Assembly: GCA_958510825.1 (NCBI GenBank)
Contig: OY294049.1
Coordinates: 8,184,001-8,248,000, forward strand
Source: Brachypterus glaber
Lineage: Eukaryota; Arthropoda; Insecta; Coleoptera; Kateretidae
DNA: 64,000 nucleotides
Direction: 5' to 3'
The translations under genes and the position numbers were made by a program. Below the pieces are notes generated by a model. It did not search any database. It had not been told where the DNA came from and saw only the letters and a program-made list of their open reading frames with translations. This document shows, in pieces, positions 30,924 to 42,120 of the stretch. The first letter of the stretch is position 1. The number at the start of each line of letters is the position of its first letter.

Positions 30924-31393
30924 CTTGCATTATGTACAATGTTTATGAGTACAAGGAACCGAAAATTGATTTGGGGAAATACGAGGTTTCGAAATGTACA
31001 AGTCGATATCTAAAGCGCTGTCCAGAGGCTCGCATAACTAACCATGATACAAATGTGTATATACGATGCCGTGATTGGCTTGATGAGCCGTCATGTGTTT
31101 TGTGCACAGGCTTATGTTTATGGATATGAGAGCCTGTGGACGACGACTTACTGTGAAGGATTGAAATTAGTGAATGTCAACATTCTCTGGTGTATGTATG
31201 GTTTTTGTCAAATTTTGACACCTTTTGTAATTTTTTAAATAAAATTTTATTTCTGATTTTTTTATCAGGAAAGTCACTAAATCTACTTTTACTCCAATTT
31301 TTGCAGCGTTACGACCATGGCTCATCGATATCAGTAGAAAGATTATTTTTTTCTCTTTACAATCATACCAAAAAGTTAATATTTTGGAGTGTT

Positions 31394-31925
31394 ACGCCCA
31401 TGTTAATGGTATAGGAAAATAGCGTTACAGGGGGGGTGGGGGTCCAAAATGATCAAAATTTGCGTTACGTAATACTTGAACGTTCCCTATTCTCATTTCG
31501 GTGAGTTTTATTTATATACATATTCATCGAAATATCAGGCGGAAAAAATCCGATCGAAACCAGAATAGATACCTTGGTGGGTGTTAGAAGGCACTACCAA
31601 ACAAAACGAAAAAATTTATAGATTTCGTTTGGACTTTTTAATGGTATAGGAAAATAGCGTTACAGGGGGGGTGGGGGTCCAAAATGATCAAAATTTGCGT
31701 TACGTAATACTTGAACGTTCCCTATTCTCATTTCGGTGAGTTTTATTTAGGCGTGGAATCCAACTTCATAGTAGTTCTGGTTAATTGATTGGCCTAGACC
31801 GTGTAGCTCCGCCCATATTTATCGAAATACCGAGCGGAAAAAATCCGATCGAAACCAGAATAAATACCCTGGTGGGTGTTAGAAGGCACTACCAAACAAA
31901 AACGAAAAAATTATTTATAAATTTC
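31394..31925 (+). repeat. Tandem duplication containing the TAGGGAACGTTCAAG MITE end
   Basis: TTAATGGTATAGGAAAATAG starts at about 31403 and 31639. Both units continue through GGGGGGGTGGGGGTCC, GCGTTACGTAATACTTGAAC and CCGATCGAAACCAGAATA. Unit 2 has about 70 extra bases (31749-31820). The unit junction carries GTTTGGACTTTTT. Confidence 0.8.
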
Positions 31926-33229
31926 TTTGATTTTTCTTAAATTCCTGATGATGATCAAAACCCGAAAAATGGCCGAATTAAATGCCATTTTAAAATTTAA
32001 TATAAACCGTATGATACCAAATTCATAATACAAATCTATAGCTTTCTTCGACTTTTGTTAAATTCCTGATTATAACCAACTAGATAGTATCTAGATATAT
32101 CTATCTATATATTATATATAGAAACATGGAATTTTATATAGCCTGTATCAATCGCGTGATCAAGAAGAAACAAACTACATACATAATATTTATTAGTACA
32201 GTACAATACAGTACAATATATACATACATACAAACACGAATAAAACACAACCCTCCTTGCTGAAGTCGAGTTAAAGAGTAGTATAAAGAATATATTTTAT
32301 CCAATACATACAGATAATAAGACAATTACCAGCTTTATTTTAAATAGATAAACTCAATAATAACCCCGCGTGGCTTTTACTTTATTAAGTGGATAATTAT
32401 TTATTTTACCCACTCAACTGTCACTTGTCAAATTATTTTCTTGTAAATGTCATTAAAATTTTTAATAAAAATATGAATTCCTAAGCTATTTATTGGATAA
32501 AACCTTGTATATCGAAAATTAACCTGGTTAATTTTCTCATGGGCAATATCTTACTTTACCCACTAGTACCATAAATAACTATGTTTCAATTAAAAAAAAG
32601 TGGTATCAGTGACACCGAATCACTCATTTTTTAAACATTCACCACATGTGCATGTCGTATGTCGACATGCACCGGTGTAAATGAGAATGGATATTTTTAA
32701 AATATTTCGGACATGTCAAAATATTTCCCGGGAATATTGACATTCACCAATATTCGGTTTTACACAGTGACGTAGGTATACATGTAACAAAGTAATAAAT
32801 AAATAAAAATGTTACATAATAATACATAATATAATATTACATAATAATTTATGTAATAAAATAATTAATATTTATAAATAATGTTACATATCCTGTTGGT
32901 CCAAAGATGTGGGACGAATAAAATATATTATTATTATTTTCTGATAATATTGTGCCAATGTTGCAACTTTTTACATTGTAAAAGTAGATATACCCTATAT
33001 TAGATATTTTATATTTTTGTATAAATTTTATATTAAGTAGGTATATAATACCTATACGAATATTATAATGCGCTTAATTTGTATGCTTGTGTAAAATATA
33101 ATAAGAAATTAATTATATATTATGTTTTTTTAATTATTTCAGTATTAAGACTTCACACTCTGAAGTTTACAGACTAACAGACTTTTATGCGGAAAAATGG
33201 ACAAACTTTAATTTTTTTTATTTGGTATA
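31926..33229. other. AT-rich intergenic sequence between genes A and B
   Basis: Low-complexity AT runs, a palindromic block at about 32625-32770 (CATGTCGTATGTCGACATG, ATATTTCCCGGGAATAT, GACATGTC) and short tandem ATAATGTTACAT-type repeats near 32800-32890. No gene found. Confidence 0.4.
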
Positions 33230-33925
33230 CAGGGTGTCCCATTAACTTTCCTACGGACATTATGCCCCCGCCGGGGTAAGGGGGTAAATATTTTTAAATC
33301 TTTTCAATATTTTCGTCAAAATTGGCATATAAGGGTTTTTGGGGTCGACAAAACTAAATATTGTTTGTTTGTTTTGTTTTGTTTGTTTGTTTGTTTTTAA
33401 CCTCGTACTATTCTACTTAATTAAGCATCCCCTAAGTCCAGGACTTGTGTGGGCTAGTAGTAGAGGGAACCACCGGCTTTAATTGACTTTCGAACCAATA
33501 TATCTAGGGAGTACGCCTTCGTCAAATTTCAATTATTAATTAACTGAAAAAGGCAATCGGCGCCAGTGAGGTTTGAACTCACGATCATTAGATCAGTGTC
33601 AGGCTATATCGATGCAATTGACCACTGAGCTAAATCTCCCATAAATATGATAATAAGATTTTCCTAACTCTACCCCCGGGGGTGGGGCATGATTATTTTT
33701 AAATGTTTACAGCATTTTCGTGAAAATTGGTGTATAGGGGTTTTAAAGTCCTATAACTTAGAATAAAAAACTCCACCCCCTAATGGGTGGGGGTAGTTTT
33801 TGTGAAAAATAGTATATCTATTGGGGTTTTAAAAGTCTCTAAAACTGAATCCTAGAATTAAAACAAACTAAGTCCACCCCCTAACGGGTGGGGGTAGTTT
33901 TCGTGAAAACTAGTATACCGGCCCG
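33230..33925 (+). repeat. CCACCCCCTAAYGGGTGGGGG monomer array, split by a SINE
   Basis: It begins at CAGGGTGTCCCATTAA. Monomers with GGGGGTAGTTTT, CGTGAAAATTGGTATA and GGGGTTTTAAAGTC repeat about four times. The SINE at 33362-33645 interrupts the array. Confidence 0.65.
33362..33645 (-). mobile_element. tRNA-derived SINE, minus strand
   Basis: On the minus strand it starts TGGGAGATTTAGCTCAGTGG (A box TTAGCTCAGTGG), then a B box GTGAGTTCAAACCTCACTGG about 55 bases on, a body (TTTTTCAGTTAATTAATAAT; AGCCCACACAAGTCCTGGAC) and an (AAAC/AAAAC)n tail seen as TTTG repeats at 33362-33397. TAAATAT on both sides (33355-33361, 33642-33648) may be a target duplication, but ATATTTATG also precedes the other copy, so this is uncertain. 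Confidence 0.85.
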
Positions 33926-34879
33926 GTATTACGGGGTGACAAATCCAATGTACACCCCCTTAACTTCTGTATTTGTAAAGATAAAATTTTGTAATTTGGT
34001 ACCTATAAAGGAACCTCAACTTTTGACATATAAAACGACATTTTGCTACTTCCAGTTTTACCGGAAGTGCTGCCAACTTTCAAATTTTAAGTCCGACATC
34101 CAAATGCCTTACATTTTTGGAATCTGCACACTTTTCTGAAAACAATGATATTTTAAATCTAAAATTTTACTTAAATTTTGCTTTAATTTTTTTAACTTGG
34201 TGAGCCATGATATCTTTAATGGACTTTTTCTTCCTTCTTTATGGACTTTTTAATAGACACCAACAATGCTAAAAAATAATAGCTTTCTCTTAGTTTGTTT
34301 AATTCTTTAAATTAAGAGGGTTTAAGCGGTTCTTGAATTTAGTACCCATGTATACCCATGGTACCATGCTAAAATTTAAAAGTGCCCTATTTGATGAGGT
34401 CGTATCAAATTTGAGCTTAATCGGCGAGATGAAGGTCGGGGGCCGTGTTGATCTGACGAAGAAAACTCCCTACACATTTTTTCACATTTTTTTTTTCATT
34501 TTTCAAGTGAATCACTATACTGCCCTACTACGCTAGAAAGCAGTAACTCCATTTGTCGCATAGCAACGTATTTAGGTAATTTTCTGATGTAATATCTGGA
34601 AAACGCTGCTATGCGTCGACGTGACAGTCCGGTTAGTAAAATATAATTTAAAGTGTCTACTTAATTAAAAAAATAGTTTTTTTAATTCTAATTTTTGCTT
34701 GCCACCGGTAAATAAATAAATACTTGGTTTGGTATAAAACCAGTGTCAATGACTAACCTTTTTAAAAGGAAATTGCGGTAAAACTAAATTTATTTTTTAT
34801 CAATATTGACCATTTTAGGAAAATAAGCCATTAATTTTGTATATTTTTTTATACTCGTTTTTCTGTGTTGTACAGCAAC

Positions 34880-37800
34880 ATGTTATTTTTAGTAATTTTA
34901 AGTTCAATAGTGTTAGATTTTGGATTATGTGTATCTTTTGTGTCTATATATTTGAATAACAGCGAATGTTTTGTGATTGGTTCTTTAACTGGTAAGTTAG
35001 ATACCCTAGTAGAAATCTAACGTTAGAATAACGTTTTTTTAATGTTAGAAAACTGTATAAAAGTACGTTACAAAATATGTGCAAATGTTCCGCTTTTTAA
35101 CGTTAGAATCTAACGTTAGTTACAAACGTTAATCTAACGTTAGATTTTTAAGTTAGAAATACGTTATAAGTATGTTTAATTTCTAACTTTTGGGAGGGGC
35201 GTGGCCAACTAGGAAATTTCTACCTGCATCATAAAATGGCAGCTGGAGATAAATTTATTCATATAAATAAATCTTAATCTATTTTAACAATCATAATATT
35301 TTTAAACATAATTCCGTTACATTTATTTATAAAATAGCCATCTTTTTAGTTGGCCCTAAATATTTTTCTTTTAATATCCTGTTATACTTCGATAAATACG
35401 TTTACCTCTCAGAAAAACTTTATATTTAGTTAGTTAATATTTATTTATACATTCAGAATCTTAAAAAAAATTTCAATTATAGTAAAGCGTTGCCAGACTT
35501 ACTATAATTTTGACTTTTGGGGGATATTTTTTTAAACTTATTATAGAAATAATAAATAATTATCAAACCTAGGCACATAGCTGTCTGATATGAGTATTTT
35601 CTACTATAGCTTACGTATTAATAATATTTTATAACGTTTTTGTCAAATGTTAGTTTTTAAGGTTAGATTTATATATTTTTTAACGTTTTTGTATAACGTT
35701 TGAGACTAAACATAAAAATGTCACTAATCTAATGTTATGTTAAGTTAGATTTATGTACTTTTCTACCAGGGTTAGTTATAGTTTTTTTTGTCATCAGAAT
35801 TTTCAGTGATGATAAAACTTTTATTTTAAGGGTTATTAAATAACAAATTTTGTTTGGTTTGTAGCAATTAGCGGTGGAATTTTAGTACTATTACATCTCA
35901 TGGTTTATCACGGCAAACTGCAATCATGGTATAATGAAAAAATTCTGGTATATATGGCTCGGTTAGCTTTTTTATTTCTCACCCTTGGTTTTACATTGTC
36001 AGCATATTATATGGGAATGGAGATTTTAACTGAAAAAAGTAAGAAATGTACTGAATTAAGGTTTTTGCCCTCAAAAATTTTTTAATTTTTATTGGTGTAG
36101 TTTAGAATAAGCGGAAATGTGTTATTATTAGAAATCGGATTTTAGCGAGTCATGACGTCATAATGCATAGCCGGGTACAATAAGTTAACAAATTCATATT
36201 AATTTTATAAAAATGTTTAATATATTGCCAAACTACTACATTACCAAAAAATTATATAAATAGTATGAAAATCCTATAACGTTTTATTTAAGTAAAAGAA
36301 AATAAAAAAATACAATTCTGAAAACTACGATTTAGTTGGGCTCTTTAATAGTCCAAATTTAATTTTATAGTATTGTGGCATAGTGGCTGGGTATTACTTT
36401 TACCAAGTTAAAAAAAATCTGCCTTGCCAATCGTTTTTTATTGGCAATAAAAGTCACGTGACGTTTATAACTTGTGATGAAATTGGCAAATTAAAATTAG
36501 TTTTGTATTTTTTTACTTACTTTAAATATTAAATTGTCCTTGCTCCTCATCTCCTTTATGGGTTTTTGTATTGATATGTCTTAAAATATTAGTTTTTGTT
36601 TCCCAGGTTAAGTCTTTTTTACAAAATGTGCAGTGTAAAATATTGCCGTCGAACTCTAGTTCTGGATAATCTTTAATCCACGATTTAACCGTAGTAAGTA
36701 ATGGTTTTACGAACATTTTATTAAGGGATTTAACTAATAAAATGAACGGTGACAAATGAATATTAGATTAGGCCCAATAGACATATTAAAAACGAAAAAT
36801 TTAGGGCAAAAAAAGAAATTTTTCGCATTGCTAAGATAAGTCAAACGAAATGACTCAATTTAGTTGCAATAAAAACGATGTTTCCGCATGCGCGTGATTC
36901 TAACCAATAAAATAACGTACATGCCCAGTCCGCACATATATGGATGCAACATGGTAAAGAAAGATTTTTTAGGTAACAAGTGCCATATTACATGAGACAT
37001 AACATACATATGTATGCTACATAACATGCCCTATAACAGAAAGATTTTTTACGTTACATGTGCCATATTACATAAGATGTAACATACCTATGTATGATAC
37101 ATAACATGCAATATTGCATGTTATGTATCATATACATGGTACGAGAACATACACGATACATAAAATGTTATGAATTCAATACTAAATATGGCGTCTATAT
37201 TATTTTAATTTTTATAGGTTAGAATCACTAATATTCTTAAAATTGTTGTTAATAATAAAAGTTTTACCCTTAAGTAGTAGAAACGCATGTATTTTTAGAC
37301 AACTAAACTGATTTTAGATAATTTTAGACAAAAAATTAAAATATATATTTTTTTTTAAAATGATTATTTGCTATTTTTTTTTTCTAAAAATTGGCTTTTT
37401 ATGTGGCCCATGATTTTTAAGCCTGGTAGAAAGTTTGTTTTCACAGTAAAAATGCACATCGTATAAGAATTTTGCCTGATGGATGCTACATATAAAGATA
37501 TTTATATACTTTAATTATTAGGTTTATCAAAAAGACGTAAAAATGTTCACCATGTCTAAATCTATGATGCACTCCATAACATGCAAAATTTGGAAACGCC
37601 TACTTTTATTGTTATGTACCTAGTATGTATCTGATATGTAGCATGTTATGTAGCTGATACATAACTTGAGGCGGAATTGTTAAAGTCCAAGGACTATACA
37701 TGGGCTATAAAAATTACATGTCTGCAACATCACATAGAACAGTGGTTATGTACCTGCTATGTTCCTGCCATGTATTTGTGTTGACTGGGTGGTACGCTTG

Positions 37801-39272
37801 ATCTTACATCCCACTTATTTCGTCGCACGCATACGGAAACAAGTTTAGAGCTTTCAGATCTCTACAGAGTACATGTTTATAACGAGTCCAAATAGATTTC
37901 AACTTCAAGTCACCTCTTTACATATTGAATAAAATATAACAAGATTTCGTCGGTAGTTTGTTTTTTCTACAAACGCTATGTTTTAGTTGTGTAATTTTGT
38001 ATTATATTTATATTTTATTTATAATATGAAAAACAGAAGATTGGACTAAAAATAATAACTTCGAAGAAATTTTTAAGAAAATTTTTCACAAGTTATAAAC
38101 GTCACGTGAGCTGTTATTGCAAATAAAAAAGGATTGGCCAGGCAGATTTTTTTTAACTTGGTAAAACTAATACCTAGACACCATGTTACAATATGTTACA
38201 TACTATTAAATAAAATTTGGATTATTTAAAAGTCCAACTAAATCATAATTTTCGGATCTGTGGTTTTTTTAATTTTCTTTTACTTAATAAAAACGTTAGG
38301 GGATTTCCATAATATTTATATACTTTTCTTTTAGTAGTTTGATAGTTTATAAAACATTTTTATAAAATTATTATTAATTGGTTGTACCCGGCTATGGGGT
38401 TTGACGTCACGACTCGGTAAAATCCGATGTCTAGTTATTATATTATTTACAGCGCCTGCGCTAGAAGAATATTGTACGGTAGTTTCGAAATCAAAAATTG
38501 TCCTTGACAAACAATGGATATAAATCTGTTTCATGAAAAAATAACCAACTTTTTTTTTTCAAATGTTCGTCTGTCCTATGTCACGATTTTTGTGAACACG
38601 ATAACTCAAGAACGAATAATCCGATTGATTTGAAATTTTCAGGAACAAAGTAATGCTCCCAAAAACAAAAAGTTATGGGGGGTTAAACTTTTTAAAAAAT
38701 CGAAAAAAGCTGAAAGAAAATTATTATTAACGTATTTTTTTCAGGTAAAATTTCTTTTATTGTAAGGATCAATCTACCAAAAGAAAATTAAAAAAAATGA
38801 AAATTTTTATTTAGTTTTTTTATATTTTTTTTTTTTTGAAAAACTTTTTTTTTTCGTTTTTCGCAAAAAAAATTAATAACAAGAACTGAAATTGTTTTTA
38901 ATTTTATTTTGATTTTTTTTTAATTTTTTTTTTAAATAATTTTTCGCTTTTCAAAAAAGATCTTTAAAAAAAATATTTTTTTTTTGTGATTTTTTATGAA
39001 AATTGTTTTTTTTTAACTATTTGGGATATTCAATAATATTATACTGTGAATAGTATATAATGGAATGCGTAGCATTACATATCTTAACGGCTTGTTTTAT
39101 TTTAGCTATGTTGCCAATTAATGATAGTTTGGACTTTCCACTTATATTGTCTTGTATTTATACAATTACTAATGGATGGCTATGTTGGTATATTCAGGTG
39201 TGTATCATAAAAATTAAATCTTGCAATGATCGACCTATTGGTTTTCAAATTCCTGGCCTCAAAACAAATTAA
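34880..39272 (+). CDS. Gene B: paralog of gene A, 3 exons (34880-34991, 35865-36038, 39106-39272)
   Basis: Exons of 112, 174 and 167 nt with the same phases as gene A give about 150 residues. Exon 1 ends IGSLT before donor G|GTAAGT. Exon 2 (GGILVLLHLMVYHGKLQSWYN ... MEILTEK) ends A|GTAAGA. Exon 3 begins after TTTTAG with MLPINDSLDFPL. About four hydrophobic segments align with those of gene A. The C-terminus differs (IPGLKTN instead of PESREE), and a CAG|GTGTGT in exon 3 could be an alternative donor. Function is unknown. It lies about 4.9 kb downstream of gene A in the same orientation, which indicates local duplication. Confidence 0.75.
35004..35771. mobile_element. Self-complementary-word element E3 (TCTAACGTTAGA words) in gene B intron 1
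   Basis: TIR-like ends CCCTAGTAGAAATCTAAC and the complement of TTTTCTACCAGGG. Both flanks hold arrays of TCTAACGTTAGA and AACGTTAGA variants (35018-35200 and 35630-35755) around an unrelated core. No ORF. The element nearly fills intron 1 (34992-35864). Confidence 0.75.
36522..36717 (-). pseudogene. Single C2H2/BED-like zinc-finger ORF fragment within the foldback
   Basis: From the ATG at about 36717 on the minus strand, about 64 residues are open: MFVKPLLTTVKSWIKDYPEL, then HCTFCKKDLTW ... RHINTKTHK. The Cys-x2-Cys ... His-x5-His spacing resembles zinc fingers of hAT-type transposases and CGGBP1-like proteins derived from them. It lies in one arm only and may be the remnant first exon of the transposon that founded the foldback. 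Whether it is expressed cannot be judged. Confidence 0.5.
36924..37790. mobile_element. Self-complementary-word element E2 (ACATAACATG/TATGATACATA words)
   Basis: The TIR CCCAGTC..CACA / TGTG..GACTGGG is flanked by TG on both sides (36922-36923 and 37791-37792). Flanks are arrays of ACATAACATGC and ATGTATGATACATAAC, including a perfect 40-base palindrome at 37093-37132 centred on GCAATATTGC. The core 37186-37569 is the reverse complement of the core of E1. No ORF. Confidence 0.8.
38545..39100 (-). repeat. Dispersed repeat ending at the gene B exon 3 acceptor
   Basis: Begins with the inverse of the GACAGACGGACA block (CGTCTGTCCTATG then GATAACTCAAGAACGAATAA). It ends in GGAATGCGTAGCATTACATATCTTAACGGCTTGTTT, which is also found on the minus strand at about 51560-51610. 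The TTTTATTTTAG acceptor follows directly. Confidence 0.65.
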
Positions 39273-39301
39273 GCTAAAAAAAAGGAATTACTATTTTCAA
39301 T

Positions 39302-39729
39302 AGTATTATTAATTTGAGCCATTTCGCCTCAATGACTATTTATATCGTAAAAATCTAAAACAGAAAATAAAATTAAAATGTTCTTATCAGGCGCACCTAT
39401 TTCTAGATGCGCTGGTAAGGTATTGCGTTTAAAATAATACTTATCTGTTATATCTTCTTTACCTAAAAAATATTATTAGTCAATACCTTACCAAAGTTTA
39501 AAAATTTTGCCTAAATAGAGAATTTTCAATAAAATTCTTGATAAATCGTTAAAATAATTAAAAAAGAACGAAAAACTGAATAAAAGTTAACTTCTAACGT
39601 TTCGGGATCTAATCTGATCCCGTTTTCAAAGAAAATTATTAGTTTTGAAAGAATTTGTGCAATATTTGGCTTTATCAATCAAAATATAAATAGTCATTGA
39701 GGCGAAATGGCTCAAATTAATAATACTAT
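39302..39729. mobile_element. MITE, ~45-bp TIR (ATTAATTTGAGCCATTTCGC)
   Basis: GTATTATTAATTTGAGCCATTTCGCCTC at the left pairs with 39690-39729. 428 bp, non-coding, just downstream of gene B. Confidence 0.85.
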
Positions 39730-39875
39730 AAATATATATACGCCTCAAATAAATTATAGATTCTACTATTTTCAAATTACACTTCTTCCAGAAAAAAGTG
39801 GGATACTTAAAATTAAATTATATGGGTTAAAACTTATCAATTTTGATGTTAATGTCAAATATTTATTTTACTAAG

Positions 39876-40097
39876 CTTAGGTTTATCAAAGTGCAGGTTT
39901 TAGCTGACACGTAATAACCATAGCAAATCCAAAATTTGCTCTTAACTGAGACTTTATCTTTTAGATAAGGTTTTAACTGTGCACTGATAAACTGGGCCTA
40001 AGGATCAGTTAAGAGCAAATTCTGGATTTTGGTTCGAGTTGCTACGGTTATTACGTGACAGCTAAATTTAGCTGCACTTTGATAAACCCAGCCTAAG
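39876..40097. mobile_element. Palindromic MITE (CTTAGGTTTATCAAAGTGCAG)
   Basis: The ends CTTAGGTTTATCAAAGTGCA and TGCACTTTGATAAACCCAGCCTAAG pair, with internal pairing of GCAAATCCAAAATTTGCTCTTAACTGA. 222 bp. Confidence 0.8.
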
Positions 40098-40353
40098 TCA
40101 AAGTAATTGGATTATTTTAACCTACATATAAAAACTTAATTTTTCTACGAGCATGCGGAAAGATGTCTTTTTCCGCACGCATTTAAGTGTGGAAAGAGGG
40201 CCTTTTCCACACGCATAAATATGGTTTAATTTCTTAATTGCGTAGTGTTATTCTTGTTATATTTATTCATAATATTATAAAAATGTTCAAATTTCTTAAC
40301 TGTTTATTGTTTTTCTTATTTAAAAAATATAAAAATAAGATTTATTTAATAAA

Positions 40354-40754
40354 ATATCGTCGACTTACAAGTAAAAGGCACTAAGTCACTTTTTTGCAGA
40401 AATGGGATTTTTATGGTACTGTAATTAATTTTTGATTATCTATGTACAGGTAAACCGAACTAACTTCTAGGTGGACTGCCAAGAGAGTTACCCACTATAC
40501 AAAACGCACCAGTTTGATTTTTAATAAAGTTTTATCTGGCAATAGGCACTAAGTCACTTAGTGCACTTTTTGCGTTTTACTTGTAGATTATTTCAAATGT
40601 TTCTGCACTAAGTGACTTAGTGTTTGTTTGGCGAAACGTGCATTTTTGTAACAATTATTACAAAAATTAAAAACCAACAGCCAAAGTTAAATTTGTCAAT
40701 ATCTCAAAACCATGTTTTTGGACTTAGTGCTCTTTACTTGTAAGCCGACGATAT
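40354..40754. mobile_element. Word-type MITE (CACTAAGTCACTTAGTG words)
   Basis: A 33-bp TIR (ATATCGTCGACTTACAAGTA...) pairs at 40722-40754. Inside are several self-complementary CACTAAGT(C/G)ACTTAGTG words. Non-coding. Confidence 0.8.
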
Positions 40755-42120
40755 AAAAGTATATTTTATTTTACCTCCGCTCGTAGGAAAAATTTTGTTC
40801 CTAACGCATGCGTAAAGAGGCGTTTTCGCACTCGATTGCTTGCCTGACTCCGCTACACGTCGCTCAGGCAAATGCGATCGAGTGTTTAGGTTTAGTGTTT
40901 ATTATGGATATCAAAAGAGTTTATTTTTCTTAGCAGATTTACAAAATATATCTTTATTTTTATTTGTTTTTAAGAAATTTAAATTTTAGTTGGCAATTTT
41001 ACATATTTATACTATTAATTCTTATTACATATTTTTTATTTCCATTTTTTTATTTTATTTTTATTATTTTTTTTGTACTTTTTTTAATTGTCTATTTTAG
41101 TTTTTTTTTGTACTTGTATATAATTGGAAATGACCTAATCTGGCACCCTGCCAAGTTTGTCATACTCCCTACCAAACACCCTGTATTTTTTAAGGCACGA
41201 TTTTTTAATCAAATATATTAAGTATACCATACCTATGTTATTTATTTACTGCCCAGAAGTACTCCAATACCCCATCACTAATCTACCGCTGGACTTTTCG
41301 GTCAACTGAGCCTAAAGCGCACTTGTCCGTACCATATGAATGATAATAGTTTATATCGGGGTACCCCGGGAAGGATTTAAGGGTTGTTAAAGATTGGCAC
41401 ATATTTGTATTTGGGCATTTTGCCTGAGATGGCAAACCAAATACTTTGATATTTGATTTAAATAGTATATTATGCACCTAGTATGTTCTCGACTGATTTT
41501 TTGCCTCGACTCCGTCTCAGCAAAAAAACTTCAGTCTCGAACACTAAAGACAGTTCGCATACGTGGTGCAGATAATATTTTTTCTACTATCTAAAGCTAG
41601 TAACTACAAATATTAGTTAAAAATATAGTTTAAAAATTATTTTGACATAGCTGTCAGTTTGACATATAAGTTGAAAAAAGTTAGTAGTTATCTTAAATGT
41701 TTTTCATTATTGACCGTCGTCAATAAACAATGATTAACAACGGTCAATAATAAATGAGTTTACTAATTTTATTGGTTGCCAAGGTAAACAAGCCTTGACA
41801 ACGGTAGATAATATGTAAGCTAGCACTTAATTAGGTAGTAGAAAAAAAATATTTGTTTGCTGTAGTAAACAAACGGTATTAGTATAAAAAAGCTCCCGGG
41901 CAAAGAATGGGTAAAACGGCTAGTAATAGTAAATAGAGTTTATAATATAAAGACAGATAATATAAAGATATCTTTAAGCATAATTTCTTGTGGCGATTAT
42001 TTTTTGTGTTTAGCACACTGTATCTACACAATGTGCATTACACATCATTACATTGTCAAGGATAAAATTTCAAGTGGATGCTATAAATTATATAAACTCA
42101 GTCTCAGTGCATGCTTTGCG
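40755..42120. other. Upstream region of the P450 gene
   Basis: AT-rich, with a hairpin of CACTCGATTGC/GCGATCGAGTG (40830-40882) and TTGACCGTCGTCAATAAAC/TTGACC-type inverted words near 41710-41750. A TATAAAA at 41883-41889 about 240 bp before the start codon is a possible core promoter, without further support. Confidence 0.35.

Larger units (their letters stand above)
36121..38440. repeat. 2.3-kb foldback in gene B intron 2 with an element at its centre
   Basis: AATCGGATTTTAGCGAGTCA ... TAGCCGGGTACAA at the left pairs with its complement at 38388-38436. Further inward blocks also pair (AATCTGCCTTGCCAATCG at 36417 with 38137-38155; CGTCACGTGAC). The centre GTACATGGTAC is split by E2. A zinc-finger-like ORF fragment lies in the left arm. 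Confidence 0.8.

Noticed and set aside
30831..31238. Overlapping frames of 60-65 codons
   Set aside because: They start inside the arm of a foldback MITE and show no conserved motif.
33541..33650. A tRNA gene on the minus strand (A and B boxes present)
   Set aside because: The spacing and arms do not fold into a full cloverleaf, and the sequence continues into a SINE body and AAAC tail shared with 10.4-10.8 kb.
39197..39204. CAG|GTGTGT as the true end of gene B exon 3
   Set aside because: Gene A reads through the corresponding position to a nearby stop, and no further matching exon was seen before the P450. Kept only as an alternative.
40964..41221. 85-codon very hydrophobic frame that could be a membrane protein
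   Set aside because: Homopolymer-like T-rich sequence with Phe/Ile/Leu/Tyr only. No paralog and no splice context.
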